64,000 nucleotides of DNA from Antedon bifida (taxonomy: Eukaryota; Echinodermata; Crinoidea; Comatulida; Antedonidae): positions 27,716,501 through 27,780,500 of the forward strand of contig OY727094.1 in NCBI GenBank assembly GCA_963402885.1, given 5' to 3'. The notes below the pieces were generated by a model that was not told the origin of the DNA, searched no databases, and saw only the letters and a list, made by a program, of their open reading frames with translations. Made by a program: the position numbers and the translations under genes. Positions 10,987 through 25,900 of the stretch are shown here, piece by piece (positions within the stretch are counted from its first letter, which is position 1; each line of letters opens with the position of its first letter).

Positions 10987-13900
10987 GTAATGGTTATTTA
11001 ATATCAAGTTAGCATGTTATTAAAAACGAAGTTGAGATTCAACATGTCACTTATGATACTTAAGATACTATGATACAAATATTGTAGTATTGGAGATATA
11101 GCACTGAGAATCGTGTACATTATTTAGGTCTAATACTATTTTAACCATGTATTTAGGCCTACATTGATTTCAGATGATTAAAAGAGTAGAGTAGTAAACA
11201 TTAATTAATATTGAATAATGATTATTCTAGATATATATATAATATATTGGTACCTTATTACGCTTGTTTTACAGGAATGGAACGCCAGCTCACAAGAAAC
11301 GATTAACCGAAGTGCAGACAAGTATTGAGAAAACTGGAACCTACAATCTCACCGAAACAGAGCTTATGCTTGGAGCCAAGACAGCCTGGAGAAATGCACC
11401 TAGATGCATTGGTAGAATTCAGTGGACAAAACTGCAGGTAAATATTAAGTGAATGCCTAGGCCCTACCGTTGTGTAGTGGCTTCATTGGTCATTGTTAAG
11501 TATCCATGAATCAGGAATTTTAACCATTTTATTCATTATATCTATTCAGACAAACAGAGAATTGAACAATATAGATTAGTTTGACGACCTACGCAATTGT
11601 CGTGGTATTTGTATAAAAAAAAAAAAAAAAATGTAATTTGCAAAAAAAGAATGAATCGTGCTTAACCACCCGGTCATTAGTTACTATCTTACAGACAATT
11701 GAAAGTCAATTAATTGTGTGGTCTTGTTGTACTCATGATAATAGAGATAAACTTCTACTACTTTCGATTTGCGAAAACTTCGGTGCTGTGCACTAAATTA
11801 TGTCGACCGTCGCCTGGACATGTCGAGGAATAGGATGATGTCCCACATGACACACAATGAATTAACATGACGTAACTAATTTCATGGTCCTACTGTACGT
11901 CATCGCAAATCGATATCCGTATTGATCATAAAGATAGGATAGCCGAAGCCGGTTTTCTTATATATCTATATGCACTAATGGTAGTACTGTACTTACAGCC
12001 AAAGATAGTACATAATAGCAAAACGTGATTTTCACCATGGTCGTGATTACAAGTTAGTTGAGTGTTGAACAATTGCAATATAGAATCTGCGTAAAGATAA
12101 TAATGCCATAGCTTAAGCTTCTGAAGGATAATTCTAACATCTTATAGGGGATAGATGTGTGTTAATAGACCATGTGGCGACTAGCCGGATACGTACAAAC
12201 AATGAAAGTGTATCCTAATACGGATAATATTATTGACAAAATGGAAATAAAACTTCTCTACATTGTTTACGCAAACAAAAATGCGCACGATGACATTTTA
12301 AAAATTGAATTAGTTGCACACGTGTCATTATTACGCACAAACGGGTTGGTGACCCATTACACTGTCGTCCATTTTCGAGATATACTAAACTAGGATCTCC
12401 AGTCATTCTAAAAACATTCTAAAACCTGGCTACATCACTATTTTGACACATGTGAGCCCGATAAACAAACACAAAGAAACTAGTATTGGTTATAAAGTTA
12501 TTTAATATGAATGGCAAGTCATTGTTGCAACATGCACGTAAAAGCAGAAAATAAAAAAGGAACATTTGTATGCTCTCAAAGGGCCAACACAGTTGGCAAC
12601 GAAGGGGCTCAAATTAAATGCAGGTAGAATTGATGACAAGCCATTCAGATCCACTATATCATAATTAGAGAAGATTCTCTTTTGAAAAGAGATCTTGTTG
12701 ATTGAAGCCACTCTAATAAATATCAAAAGGATAATTTTAATTATGAAAGCTTATTTCGATAATATTTTGATCGCTAGCAATTAATCTTAATTTTGAAGTG
12801 AATTATCGGGCTTTTTTTATTCTTAGAATAAAGAATTAACAAAACCTATAAAAGTAAACTTCAATCAATGTCTAATATGTTTTATCGGAATCATCCGCCT
12901 CGATAGATTCTGCACGATATGTACATAGTACAATCAGATTTCTTTTTAACAGCCTAGTAGAGCATCCGATAATACAAAACATACACGCAAATGTATGAAG
13001 CAAAAGGCACAACTTACCGTTGTTGCGATGATTGCTTTTCATACATAAATTTCTATTGTTGGACATCGCTTTTAAAAAAGATTGACAACACTTAGACTTA
13101 GGAATTATTTACTTTTATAAATATAATATGGAGATTATGTCGATTAGAGATCGCAAGATAGGCCTACAACGCTTACACACAAATTGACGCGTTTCATCAG
13201 AGGCTAAACGCGTTCTTAACGGATGTGTCTGTATTCACAGAACGTTGCTTTTGTTTCACTTTAAGCTTTTTATAGAAAGTTTCATTTTATAGGCTTAGAC
13301 AATTATCTAAAAACGTTAAACGCGCGCGTAGATGATGAGGTAATGTGTGAGAAAGAAATAAACAAATAAATTATCGAATACAAAATATATTTACATTACA
13401 TGTAACCTTTGACATTAAGTGAGCAACAGCAGGATTGAATGAAGTATGTCAAGGCCTAATATACCAATTATATTCTGTAGACATCAGAGTTATATTCAGA
13501 AATTAGATGTCTTTAAGTACAAGCTAAATTGTTATTTCTAGACCCCATTTTCTCATACAATTTGCGTTATGCAGATAAGCTACCGAAGTCTTTAACCTAC
13601 ATAGAGACAGTAAACTGCCATCTTTGTAGTCGTTTTCGTAGACTTTTAATGGAAAACCTAACCACAGTCCCTTCTGGCGATTCCAATAATTGAACCTAAT
13701 ATCTTTGAAACTGAACGTTTCAATTATGTTTCAAGATTTAAGTCATAATAAAGACAGTTTATATACAATATTGCATTCAATAAATGACACCTAAAAATAA
13801 TATATAGGCTTAATTTATTAGTGCACTAAGAAAAAGTAAAGTACAATGAGGTGTGTGCATCTGTTTTTAATATAGTAGTGGTAGTAATGATGAGTAATAT

Positions 13901-16900
13901 GCACTATAATTATAAATATAAACATCATTTTTAATCAAACATAAAGCGACCTACTTTTTCTTGTATTTAAATGTTCTTGTCTATATTATCACTAATCGAT
14001 AAATGAAAAAAAAAATTAAAACATAATATTTCATAATACAAATTATGATTTAGTTCTTTAGGGTGTTTTTTTTTTATAGAAAAGCACATCTACTTATATT
14101 AGTCTAGTCTGGGAGCGTGCAAAACATTACTGTTTTCACGATGAATAAGTCGAAGAACCAGCGACATAAAAACGTACGTTTTACGAGTTTAAGCTTAGTT
14201 CCCACTAGCGACGCAACGCAAGGAAGTAACGCAACGTAAGTGATTTGACCAATCACAAGCGATGGATTATTCGAACAGTGGCTTGTCATTGGTCAACTCG
14301 CTTGCGTTGCGCCTACGTCCCTGCGTTGCGTCTCTAGTGGGAACCACGCTTTATTCAAACGGATAATCAAAGAGATTTTTTTTAATTTTCGGTTGATATT
14401 AACTTGTTTCGTGCATTATCTTCTTTCACTCCAACGATTGAAGCTAAATCAACGCTTATGGCTTTTTGTAAAAATTGTGAAAATTCTGTTCGACGCGGTA
14501 AATAATGCACGATCGAAATCCAATCGTGCGCCATCCATATTACTGCTCGGCTCCCAAGATCAACATTTTTTTGTTTTTATTTCATCATATAAGACATTAC
14601 AACGGAAAACATAATACAATTAAAATCAACAAGATCAACATTTTTGGTTTGTTATGGTACTGTTATTTATTATCCTTACAATGATTGCATAAACTTACAG
14701 ATATGAATGATCTAATAAATTCAAATTAAACATTCCTTCTGAACTGTGTAAGTCATTATAATTGAGTCAGAAATTTGATACGATTGTTAATGTATTGGTA
14801 ATTCTTCAGACTAATTACTCTAGACTAGACTTGTTAAGTCTTGGATGTACCCGGGCTTATAGCAGATCATTTAACATTATCTGCAGAATGGTAACTTTCT
14901 AGCATAATAGGCTCATAAGGCAATGACTGCTTAATACCTATAAAGGGTTTGTTGAACTAAAAGTGTCGCAACATTTTTCTGTTATGTAAAGTTTATCACA
15001 CAGTAGGCCTAACATACACACAAACACATCATTGTAATTAATTCTGCAACGCATTATTGATACAATAATGCATAACAATGGTTTGTTTCCAAGTAGATTG
15101 CCGCTGTTAGTGTAATTACGGTTCAGTTTCTTGTCTCTTGAATGGATTACAGGGAACTTCCAAATTCGCATGATTCTTTATCCGTTCTATGGAGTGGACT
15201 CCCAAGCATACTACTTTAATTAATTCGTCAAAACATTATTGGTTAATAATACATGAATCATTTTTTTGCTAATGCACTATTTTAGCAACTTAGACCCTCG
15301 CGATGAAAAATGTCAAAATTTGTGGCGCCATTTCAAAAATAATTTTTTTTCGCTGTTTTTTTTATAAACCTTTGTAGGTCTCTTTAGCATTAGGAAAATA
15401 CTTTTAAAGTGACAATAACATATCTTGTAGGTCTATCATGAAGCACACAAGTCAGTAAAATTCTGTAAGAAGCAACAATTTGTTTAGGGCCTACCAGGGA
15501 AAAGTAAACTTTTCCTGTGCCTACTTATGCGACACATTCGTTCAGATGGAGAGACCACCTAATAAAATATAGCGTCCAATTTATCATACGATGAATATAT
15601 TTTCTCATAGTTTTGGGAAAAATTCTGCATGTACAGTCATTTTGTATGCGATGTGATTTTGGTAAAGTACATCATCATGTGTTTCTAGATTTGTTTTTCT
15701 TTTATAATAGCAAGGGAAATGGTAATCATTCGTCCATAGTACATGTACACTATTAAAGTAACAATTTAATTTACTCTATTTTCTTAAACACAACAAAACC
15801 GTACGCAACATTCGATCTTTATAATAATATATACAATACAACAATGCATTAGTTTTGTGAAAGCATACTTATTCAATCAGGAAAACATAACAAAAAATCT
15901 CGTTCGATTCTTTAAAGGAAAGATTAACTTTACGTGTTTTCAACATCAGTCGAAACCGGACTAAAACATGTAATCATAATTCTTCTATTCTAGATACAGT
16001 AAATTAAACGAGGAATAAAAAACGTTTTATCAGACATCGAATATGGTATTTTGTTAGTTTGACGGCTTGAACCAACTGTATTCATAACATTGCTCATATG
16101 ACCAATAGGAGGCTCGTACAGATCATTTTTAAGTAATGGGATAGGAATTTTACGATCATAATATTGGTTCAAGGAACGACTAAAACTCAACCTTAATCAT
16201 GTCTGTTCGCGATATTCCATCCTAAAGATGATTTTAAATTACAAACGTTTGATATGAGATATCTATGAAGATTATGTAAAATATGTCACATTTCCAAATA
16301 AATCCTGAGAATTTTGTTCATAAAAGAGTTGTAAATAACGTTGGATGTACAACAATATTGCGTTTGGTAAGCACTTTGGTTGTTAGAGGAAGCATTGAGA
16401 ATCACGAATAATTCTGTGTAGGTATGAGAGTTGATCAATATCTTAGCAATAATCATATAGGTTTAGCAATTCACCCGGATAATTTGGTTTCATGAACCCG
16501 GGTAAATACCATTTTCATTGCGTATAGAATCATAATACACCGCTGGGGGCGCTATTTGTTTATACACATTGAGTATTCTCAATGTTTAAGCGTCTTTAAT
16601 GGTCTTTACTCCACTTTCTTTGTGGAACATTAGAATCACTCGGTCTAAGTAGTTTCTTAAAATACATTCAATTTTCATTTTATCTAAACGATAAAAATAT
16701 ATTATATATTTGACCGGTAAATAATGTTTTAAAATTATTATAAACAATAATAATAATATTTAATAATTTAAATAGTAAAGATTATTTTAACACTTTCCAT
16801 ATTTTTAATAATCAAACATTTAAGAAAATGCTGTCATTTATCTTGTTTGTTAAATGATTCGAAATCGTTATTATTCCAGACAAGTTAGGAGATAATTACT

Positions 16901-19900
16901 ATATTTTCAAAAGCATCGTAAATGTTACATTAATTTCGACTCATGAATTTGTTAATAGTCCTAAAATACAAGTTCTGTAAACGGAGATAAACTTCTCTGC
17001 TATAATTATAGTACTAATGACGTCATGTGTACCTGATTGTTGTTAGATTTTTAAAATGTAACACACTAATGCCCTAAATTCTGTTACCTTAATCATGTTT
17101 TGCCTAGAGGCAATAACTGAGCAAAAGTATCAGTACATCATTGTACGTTATTTGTGTCAATGTCTTGTACATTATGATGTGTGAAATCAAAGAGGGCGTC
17201 AAATAGTATTAGGCGACGAATTCACTATTCTTTCATCATTAAAATTAGTAATTCTCTTCGTTACGTGTTTAGAAGAGAATTTATATCTCATCGTAGTTGT
17301 ACGACACGGTTTGGTATGCCGTGTGTTGTTATGCAAATGGGCTTGTGCAGGTGTAGTGGGAAAGGGAGTATGTTTAGTCATTCGCGGTCAACACGTCACA
17401 CTGTTAAGTTCTTTACACCAGTTCGCGTTTTCCTTCTCACTATCTAATTAATTACAAAATTAATTAGATAGTGAGAAGGAAAACGCGAACTGGTGTAAAG
17501 AACTTAACAGTGTGACGTGTTGACCGCGAATGCAACGGTTATGGTAGTTGGCGTGTGTGGCCGCACCTGCCCAGAATAAATATGTTTCAAACAGATAGTT
17601 TGTTTTTGTTGGTTCTTGTATGGGGTTAACGGGGACTGAGATGAGATCCTCATTGCCTTTCTTTTGTATTATTCACTCAGTCAAAAGGTAAACTATTTTT
17701 TAAAAGAACAACCACAAACAGTCTTATGGAATCTTTCGAAATGTATAAATTAATTTGAATATGTAGGTCTATGTTGTGTGGTTTTAGTCTAAACTCAGCA
17801 TCCAAATTTCGTCACTTTCTTATAAATAGTGCAGATGTGAGTTTAAGTCGGTGTTTCTAAAAGATCGTCCCAAGCAGGTACGACTTGTCTCAGCTAAATA
17901 AAACCACCTTCAATGTATGCTGGTTAATTAGAATGAAGGCATTTAAAAGACTTGCTGTTCAAGACTATAATACTTTAATAGAACTAAAGTTCATGACATG
18001 ATAGTTCGTATAAAAAACTGTTAGTTACTTTTTGTTATAAGTATTCGTACTGAGTTAATGGTATTTAATGCTATAACAGGTGAGATTCAGGGTAATTTGC
18101 ATATTTGTTTTGTATTCCAGGTGTTTGATGCACGAAACATCTTTACAGCACGTGAAATGTTTCAGGCAATTTGTAATCACATAAGTTACGGAACTAACAA
18201 AGGAAATCTCAGGTATGTATTACATTTTTTTAAATCATCTCCTTACGTCCTTAAATGTCTCGACCCTTGTGGTATGTTAGTAAATAAGTTTGTTTTCTGC
18301 AGCATTTTTAGATAGTTCTTACACCATTCTTACAGTAACCACTTTTGTACATACCGGTGCAACCAAACACAGGTCAAAAAGAGTGGTAATGGCACGGAAA
18401 CTTATTTTTGCATTAAAATACAAAAAAATTGAAGAGCAAAAATACTTTGAACTCATATAAACGGGGGAGGCATAACTTACTCGTACATTACTCGTTTTAC
18501 CGTTGGCAAAATTGCAACTGATGACATGGCAATTGCGACTCGATTGATATACGTAAAGTGATGTACGCAGGTCACGTGTGTCATGTTTGCTAGTTTATCC
18601 AATTAGGTTGAGTTGAACTTTATTAAACTGAAAATGTATTAGATATACCGTAATGTTACAGAAAACTAACACTTTGTGTTTTTTATCTCGTAATATTAAT
18701 TGGTTTTTTTTGCCGGTTAGTGAAGTACGGTATGTCACACCCATTAGTAATCTTCTCGCCATCAATGTGCATTAAACCTTTTCCTTTTTGCGCAATGAAT
18801 ATTCGTGATTTAATTCAACGGTTATAAAAAATTGCGTTCGTGATACAAGCAGTTGTGAATTGTCCTTAAAGCTACAAATGTGGCCACAATTATGTCTAAA
18901 GAATAAGGTATATTGTTTGAACGTACACTTATAACATATCATTTCGTTCAATAAAATATATGTTATCCTATTCTTTAACCTGTTAAGTACTGATGCGATA
19001 GAGAACCGGTAACATTTTGGGGATTGTATTTTAGATAATCGTCAGTGACACTATTAAATGTGTTAAATAATGGCATGACTTCTACTTTGTGAATTATCAA
19101 TGTCCTTAAAAAACCAATGCGTTTCGTGGATATTAACATGAAATCTATTTATTTTAGTACATATGATATACTGTTAACCCAATTGTTTTGTATAAGCTCT
19201 ACATAAAAATCGATAAATGAATGATGATGATAATACGCCTTGGATCATATAACCAATAATGTGTAATACACAATGGAACAGCTTTACATCGTATTAATCA
19301 AACCAAACGCTTACTATAATAGGTTATCTTTTCAATAAATCAAAATGTGTCAATATGAAAGATGGATAAACAATGATCAACAGAATAAAAAAATAATAGA
19401 ATCAAAATAAACCATTGGAGGCGCTAATTTCCTTATGTTCTAAATACAGTTTGTATGTTGTAATAAAGATTACATCTGGCGTATTTATAATCAATTTGTT
19501 ACATTTCTTGGAAATTATTTCAAAATGTACTCCACTTACTTATAAGGTAGGTTTAAGAGAAGTTATTAAGAAAACCATGGACCAAATGATGTACAGTATA
19601 GACCCAATTAAAAAAAAAATAGACACAAAGCATAGACTTGTTGATAAGCAAAGAAATATACTCTAAACTTCCAGTAGGCCATATTTTGGAGCTGAAAGAG
19701 TGGAAAATGATATGCAGAAGTTATGGTATCGAACGGGTCCTCATTATGAAACAAGAATGACAATTTCATGAAAAACCATGCTGTGGAAAAGAAAATCAGA
19801 TGTACGGTACTCTATATAGATGTTTTCTACAGTATGTACCTAATTATCCCATTTCCACTTATCCAATTACCAGTATACGTTTAATGAAGAAAAACGAAAG

Positions 19901-22900
19901 CGACATAGTTTTAGTTCATTAGAAACATGCTACTATAGCTGTAAATCTTCTCTTTAGTTATACATGTCAATTGAACTGAAATTAAAAATACGATAGAAGA
20001 TAAGAAGGTTTTTGAATAGATTTGTACTTTTTTACCTCTGTCAATTGTTGAATTGCCGAAGTTGCTTTAAGCAACATACCTTGCAGTTTAGCATTGTTAG
20101 ATGTTAGAATAATTAGAAATTAGAACACAGTATATGGGATGGCAATTAAGGTTAAAATCAGTAACAGTTGAAGTTATATTGCAACTTAGTTGATAACAGG
20201 CTTACGTATCAATTCTAGATTCGTGGGTTTAAATATTCTATCACAAAACATAGCTTGAAAAAAACTACAACTCCTAATGTAAAATACACTACCAATTCCT
20301 CAAGATGTATTCCCTCTCATTCCCTCTCCTCCCAAAAAGAAACATGAAAATAAAAAAAAGAAAAATCGAACTTTGAATATTTTGTATCTGTAATAACGTT
20401 ATTCTACCTTTGTGAATAAATATAAGTTGCTAAATTTAACCAGAAAGAGCCGTTAGTTGATTTGTTCTTTAATACAGTCTTGTCAAGTAATGTTCGATCT
20501 AATAATAGTTTTTGGTATGAATATGAATACTTAATATGTAACAGTAAATTAGCCTATTCAACAATTCAATTTGGTAGATGCTGTACCATATTTCAATATG
20601 TTTTCTATACCAAATTTGTTTGTTTGGAAGTTAGGGAATAGAAAACATTATTAGAAAAACTTGTACAATTAAATATAACTCTTTAAAATTATCTTTTAAT
20701 ATTGCCTGTCGTGCGTACGAAAGCTGACATCCAATATTAATTTTTTTTTTCTTCTAATGTTTAACTTCCATGTTTCATTCTATTTTGTTATTTTATATTT
20801 AACTGAAAATGATGTATTTCCAGTCCAATCATCATTTACCCATAATAGCAAGACTAATCTAAATATAAATTTACGTAAGGGCATTAGTATAATGACAATT
20901 AACCCATTAATTAGAAATATAATGTACCCACTGCTGATGTAAAGAGTAAAGAGTTTTGTAGGTAATAATGTTTTGGCCAAAAAAAATAGACGAACGCACT
21001 TTAACTAAGATTCACATAATAAAACTTGAAGTAGACTAAATTACTTCTATACTAGGAGACGTTGAACACTTTAGCAAAATTGAGATACAAGGATAATTAT
21101 CTGATCGAAGGTAGGATGTTCGTCTAAATATATAACATCGACCTGACTCCCTAAGGCTAAACCTGATGCATTTTATCATTTATTTACTTATGTTTCCAGA
21201 AGTCGTTGAATCGGCCTATATAATATATAAAGAAACAGGACAATTAATCAATATAGATTTGGCATAGCACAGTTGTTCACCAAACTGGGGTGGACCCTGT
21301 ATGTGCGATTAACCGTTAACAACGTTTCAAAAGCGTTATAATTGGCATCCAGTCTTTGATTCTGTCCTGTCTGTTTCCTAACCGAATTCTGATTCAACAA
21401 GCTAATACCAAACGGTTATGTACTATGAATCAGCTGATATAGTATTACACCATTCTGTATGGACAAAGGCATTTCATTAATCATTGTGAAATAATGAAAC
21501 AATCTAAAACGAAACTATTCAGCTAAAATAATTAAATCTCAATCAAACGTTATTTTCGTTATTAAATGAACATTATTTTTATAATACACGCTCAATGTAC
21601 TTTTTCACTTCTCTGCTACGACGCCGCCGTTAGTTCTAATGATATTGACAACAAATATAGGTCAAATGTATCTCTTTATTGGAAACAAGTTAAGTCTGTA
21701 TCACGTGATGATGAGGTAATTTATGATCGAATTGTAATAATTACTTATCTTAGATACAGGCCCTATGCATTTATAAATTTATTTTAATAACAAATAATTT
21801 GTGATACTATGGTATAAAAAGTCATAACGTAAGCTGAAAGTCTTTTTAAATACTTTCTCTTTTGAATTTTTCTGAATTTACGCCTAGAAAAGTTACCTGT
21901 CTGTAACTTTTTTTGGCCTACTCAAGAGTGTTTTTTTTCAAAGACCTAACCAATGACAAAGTAAGGTATCATGCCATTTTTCAAAGTGGACCGCTGCAGT
22001 ATTGGCACTAAATACATGTGCTCGATTGTGTTGTTTGTTATAGACAAATTCTTATTCATATTTGATTCCTATTTCACATAATATAATCATTTAGCATTAT
22101 ATATGGAGTTATTACTAAACCGATATCATCCATTCATAGGTCAGCAATTACAGTGTTTCCAAATCGAACAGATGGTAAACATGATTTCCGAGTCTGGAAC
22201 CCCCAGCTCATTAGCTACGCAGGTTATAGGAACCCGGATGGATCGGTGACCGGTGACCCATCAACAGTTGAGTTCACTGCAGTAAGTTAAATAATAATTT
22301 GTTTTTGTTCACATTTGTGTTATCTTCAGTTTATCTATGTTTTATTTGTTTTATCGTCTTATTATTGTTATGATCTTGTTTATCTATCTTACCTCACGTT
22401 GCATGAATGAAATGTGTATATATAACAATTATTAATAATAGTTTGTAGATGAATTGTTGGATGTTTTTTTTCATAATATTTAGTCTTAATGGTTTTAATT
22501 GGGTATAATATAACAATGTGTAGTATTTGGTATATTGGTATTTTTGGTATACTTTATAGTCATGAATGTTGCATTTTAGAGCTTACCGACTTCAGGATTT
22601 TATAATAGGCCTACTCCAAATTGTTTATAAAAATTACGGTACCACTGACTACAGAGATCTAGATCTAGGTTAAACCAATGTTCCACTCTAAATATAAACA
22701 TATTTGTAGGCCTATCACCTGTTTTATCTATCAATAATTGTTCGTTAAATTGATTTTGTGTTTCCAATTTGTAAACAATTGTGTATAAAAATGTTGCAGG
22801 CAACTAGGACTTTTATGTCTTGGAGCGACAAGCAATCATATTTGTTAAACATAAACTATCTGTTCAAATATCGCTTCCGTTTGTCATCTTTAATCAGTTT

Positions 22901-25900
22901 TAGAAGAAAGACAGCGGCAGATATAAAGCACATTTATCAGATGGCAATTGAAAAGAAAACATGCCGTACCATTTATTTGGTCATAGAGTCATTGTAATAA
23001 CGCGTGGAATTGAAGCCGCCGCTTTGAATGTTTCTAAAAAACATTGCAATTCCTTTGATCCTTGATTGATTGTATATAATGAAACATAGCATTAAAACAC
23101 GGTAAAGTGCGTTTTGTTGATGCAACAATAGAAAGATAAAATTGAGTGCAGAAGGTGACATTAGGTTAGATAGATAGATTGATAGATAATGATGTGAGAA
23201 GAAATATAGAGAAAGATATGATCAAAACACTACTGTGCTTGTTTTAGTGCATTTATTGTTTTCTTGTTATTAGACGCAAAAAGCTAAAAACTGAATTTCC
23301 AAAATGTTCATAATGTTCGTAAAATAGAAAAGCTATTGGATTGATTAAGCATGCGCAGATGTTCGTTGCTTCCTTTTGTTTTTGTTCTACATATTGAATC
23401 CGTGGATCTTCACATGCCAACCCAGAGAGCTTTACCACAGTGCCGTTTAGCTAGGCACCCGATTATGTAACTGTCACTAGAAGCTATCTAGACTTGTCTA
23501 ACTGACTTGCAATAGTCAATTAGACTTGTATAACTGACTTGAAATAGTCAGTTAGATAGTATCTAGTGACAGCTGCAGAAACGCGTAAACTAGGCAAAAT
23601 GTCTTTTTCCAAAAGCTAAAAAGGTATAGAACACCCAACCTACCTCCTTGATATTAATGTCATCTATGTTATAATAGTAAACCTACGACTAAATGAGAGA
23701 TAACTCTACTCTTAATTCTAACTAACTAACCTTTTAAAACTAACACTAAATTATGCACAAGCTATGACGCTTTTATTAAAGACTGACAATGTGTAAATTT
23801 GGTGTCTACATTCTCAAATAAAAGAAAATTCGTAATTGTCTTCATTTCAGAATGTCAAAACTCATCAAGTCTATATGATTGTTTAGTCTACCCACGCATG
23901 TTTATGAAAACATAAAACAATAATTATTCTCATTATTAAACCATTCATAATATAGATGTTCATTTCTTACTAGGTTCATTGTGTAGAAATGTGAATTCAG
24001 CAATTAGAATAGTATTTTTCATCTATAAATAAACTCAAAATGTAACTTAAATGAAGTGTTCATCTAGGTCAATTATTGTTTTAAAAAATATAATATACCT
24101 GTTAGGAATGTTAAGGCCCATTTACACTAGAACGATAACGTTCGACGATAAATAGATAATGCATTTTTCATGCATAAAACAAAAGAAGTCTAACAAGTTT
24201 CCATCCTATAACCATCTATGTATGCTTTGATTAAAATTACATTTTAAATGTATACAATGTAGGCCAAAATGTAATTCTTCTGAAGAAGTTCTGGTTTGCA
24301 TGATCAGTCCATCTGGAGACAAATGCCTGACTCTTTTTATTTGTAAACTTTAACATGGTAATCCACATTATTATGTCTACATTTCTAACCATCGTCTATT
24401 GTAAAAGAATTTGAATTCAAAATTGATATCTTTTTACTCATTATTAATTCAACGTTGACATTTCTCTATTCAATTTGTTAGCTTTCCAAGCACACTAATT
24501 AATAGCTTCTATCAATCCACTTCTGATATCTTTTGTATTTTATAAGTATGTCCCATTTTCCACCTTATTTACAATAAACATGATGTGATATTATGTAGTA
24601 TGGTGAAGATTATGGCCATTTGGTCAATAATGACATGTATTTGGCTAAGCTTCTTCTGATATATCTTCAAGTTCTTCCATTGTCCTCAACACGTGGTCAA
24701 TGCCTTAGTTTTATTTACTTACGTTTTTACCCACCCTTTCTCTCAGTATTCATCGACACCCATGTACTATTATACTAGTATAGTACCACTATTTCTCTTT
24801 GAGATTTATCTCAGTTATGGAGTTATTATCATTTTTGTCTAAAACTTCAAATCTCAATATTAGCAGAAACTATTATTTTTACCTACAAAATGTATTAATT
24901 ACTACTATATTATTAACAATCTGTCGAACATCTCGCTTGCAGAACACGATTTTTTTTTAAGAGGATATGCAGTATTGCGTCTCAGGAGGATAACCATGGG
25001 ATGACCATGCTGTCAGATACTGTGCGTTGTTTATTGTCGACAGACATGATACCGTAGTTTTATCGGGTTGAGAATTGTGTGAATTTATCTATACCTTGTC
25101 TGTGGCAACTTTCTGAGATTCAAACTATTAATTAATATTCAATTTTAGAATTATCGAATGCTTTCTAAAAGGTATCACTACACTGTATTAGTAAACCTGT
25201 ACGATAATGATAATTGAAAGATGATCCTTTGTATTAATGGGTTCTTCCTATACTTACGATGACACCTGTTTTTCGGTCAATATGCGTTTGTTTTGGTCAC
25301 TTATTACCACTTAGTTATTGGTCACGTCTATTCTTATTCTATTTATATTGGACTTAGGATTTCCTCTGGAGAAGGATGATATGGTCCCTTGGGAGTAAAT
25401 TCTGGCTTTTAATGCGCATTAAAACGAAAAAGAGTATTGATCAAGGCTTAGATTTGTACTGCCTTTCCGAGGTGAGAATCGAAAGTGTATTGAGCGTTAT
25501 TTGATTACGATAGAATAAAGTGAAGAATGCACAAGATGTGCAGTGTTATAGGAGATAGTTATTAGAGACGACGGTTGTAAAGGTCTCCATTTCCAACATT
25601 GATTATGCTATCTTTTTGCATGTGCAACCGTTTCCGTCCCTTACTTTACTAATTGCCCTAGGGAATTCCACAAACGAATATCAGGTAATAGAAAAATCGT
25701 TATTTTTCGCGTCAAATGACACCTCAAGTTGTGAAGTAGGGTAATCAGTTGGAATTGAGAGTGATCAATATTAATAGATAGGGCAGTGAAAATTAAGACA
25801 TCATTATTATTGAACATCAATATTCTTTAAGCTTTGTTGTACTTATGAGTTTATCAATTATTAATCATTTTTGTCTTGTATTGATACGAAATTAATGTTT

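Larger units (their letters stand above)
11438..18120. other. NOS intron 2 (6.7 kb)
   Basis: Large AT-rich intron. It holds the full family C MITE at 14190 and the long palindrome at 17379. The short open frames in it show no recognisable protein. Confidence 0.85.

Noticed and set aside
10241-13800. The shared phrase AATAAAGACAGTTTATAT near 10252 and 13747 as a repeat family.
   Set aside because: Too short, and too little similarity outside the phrase, to call a family from two sites.
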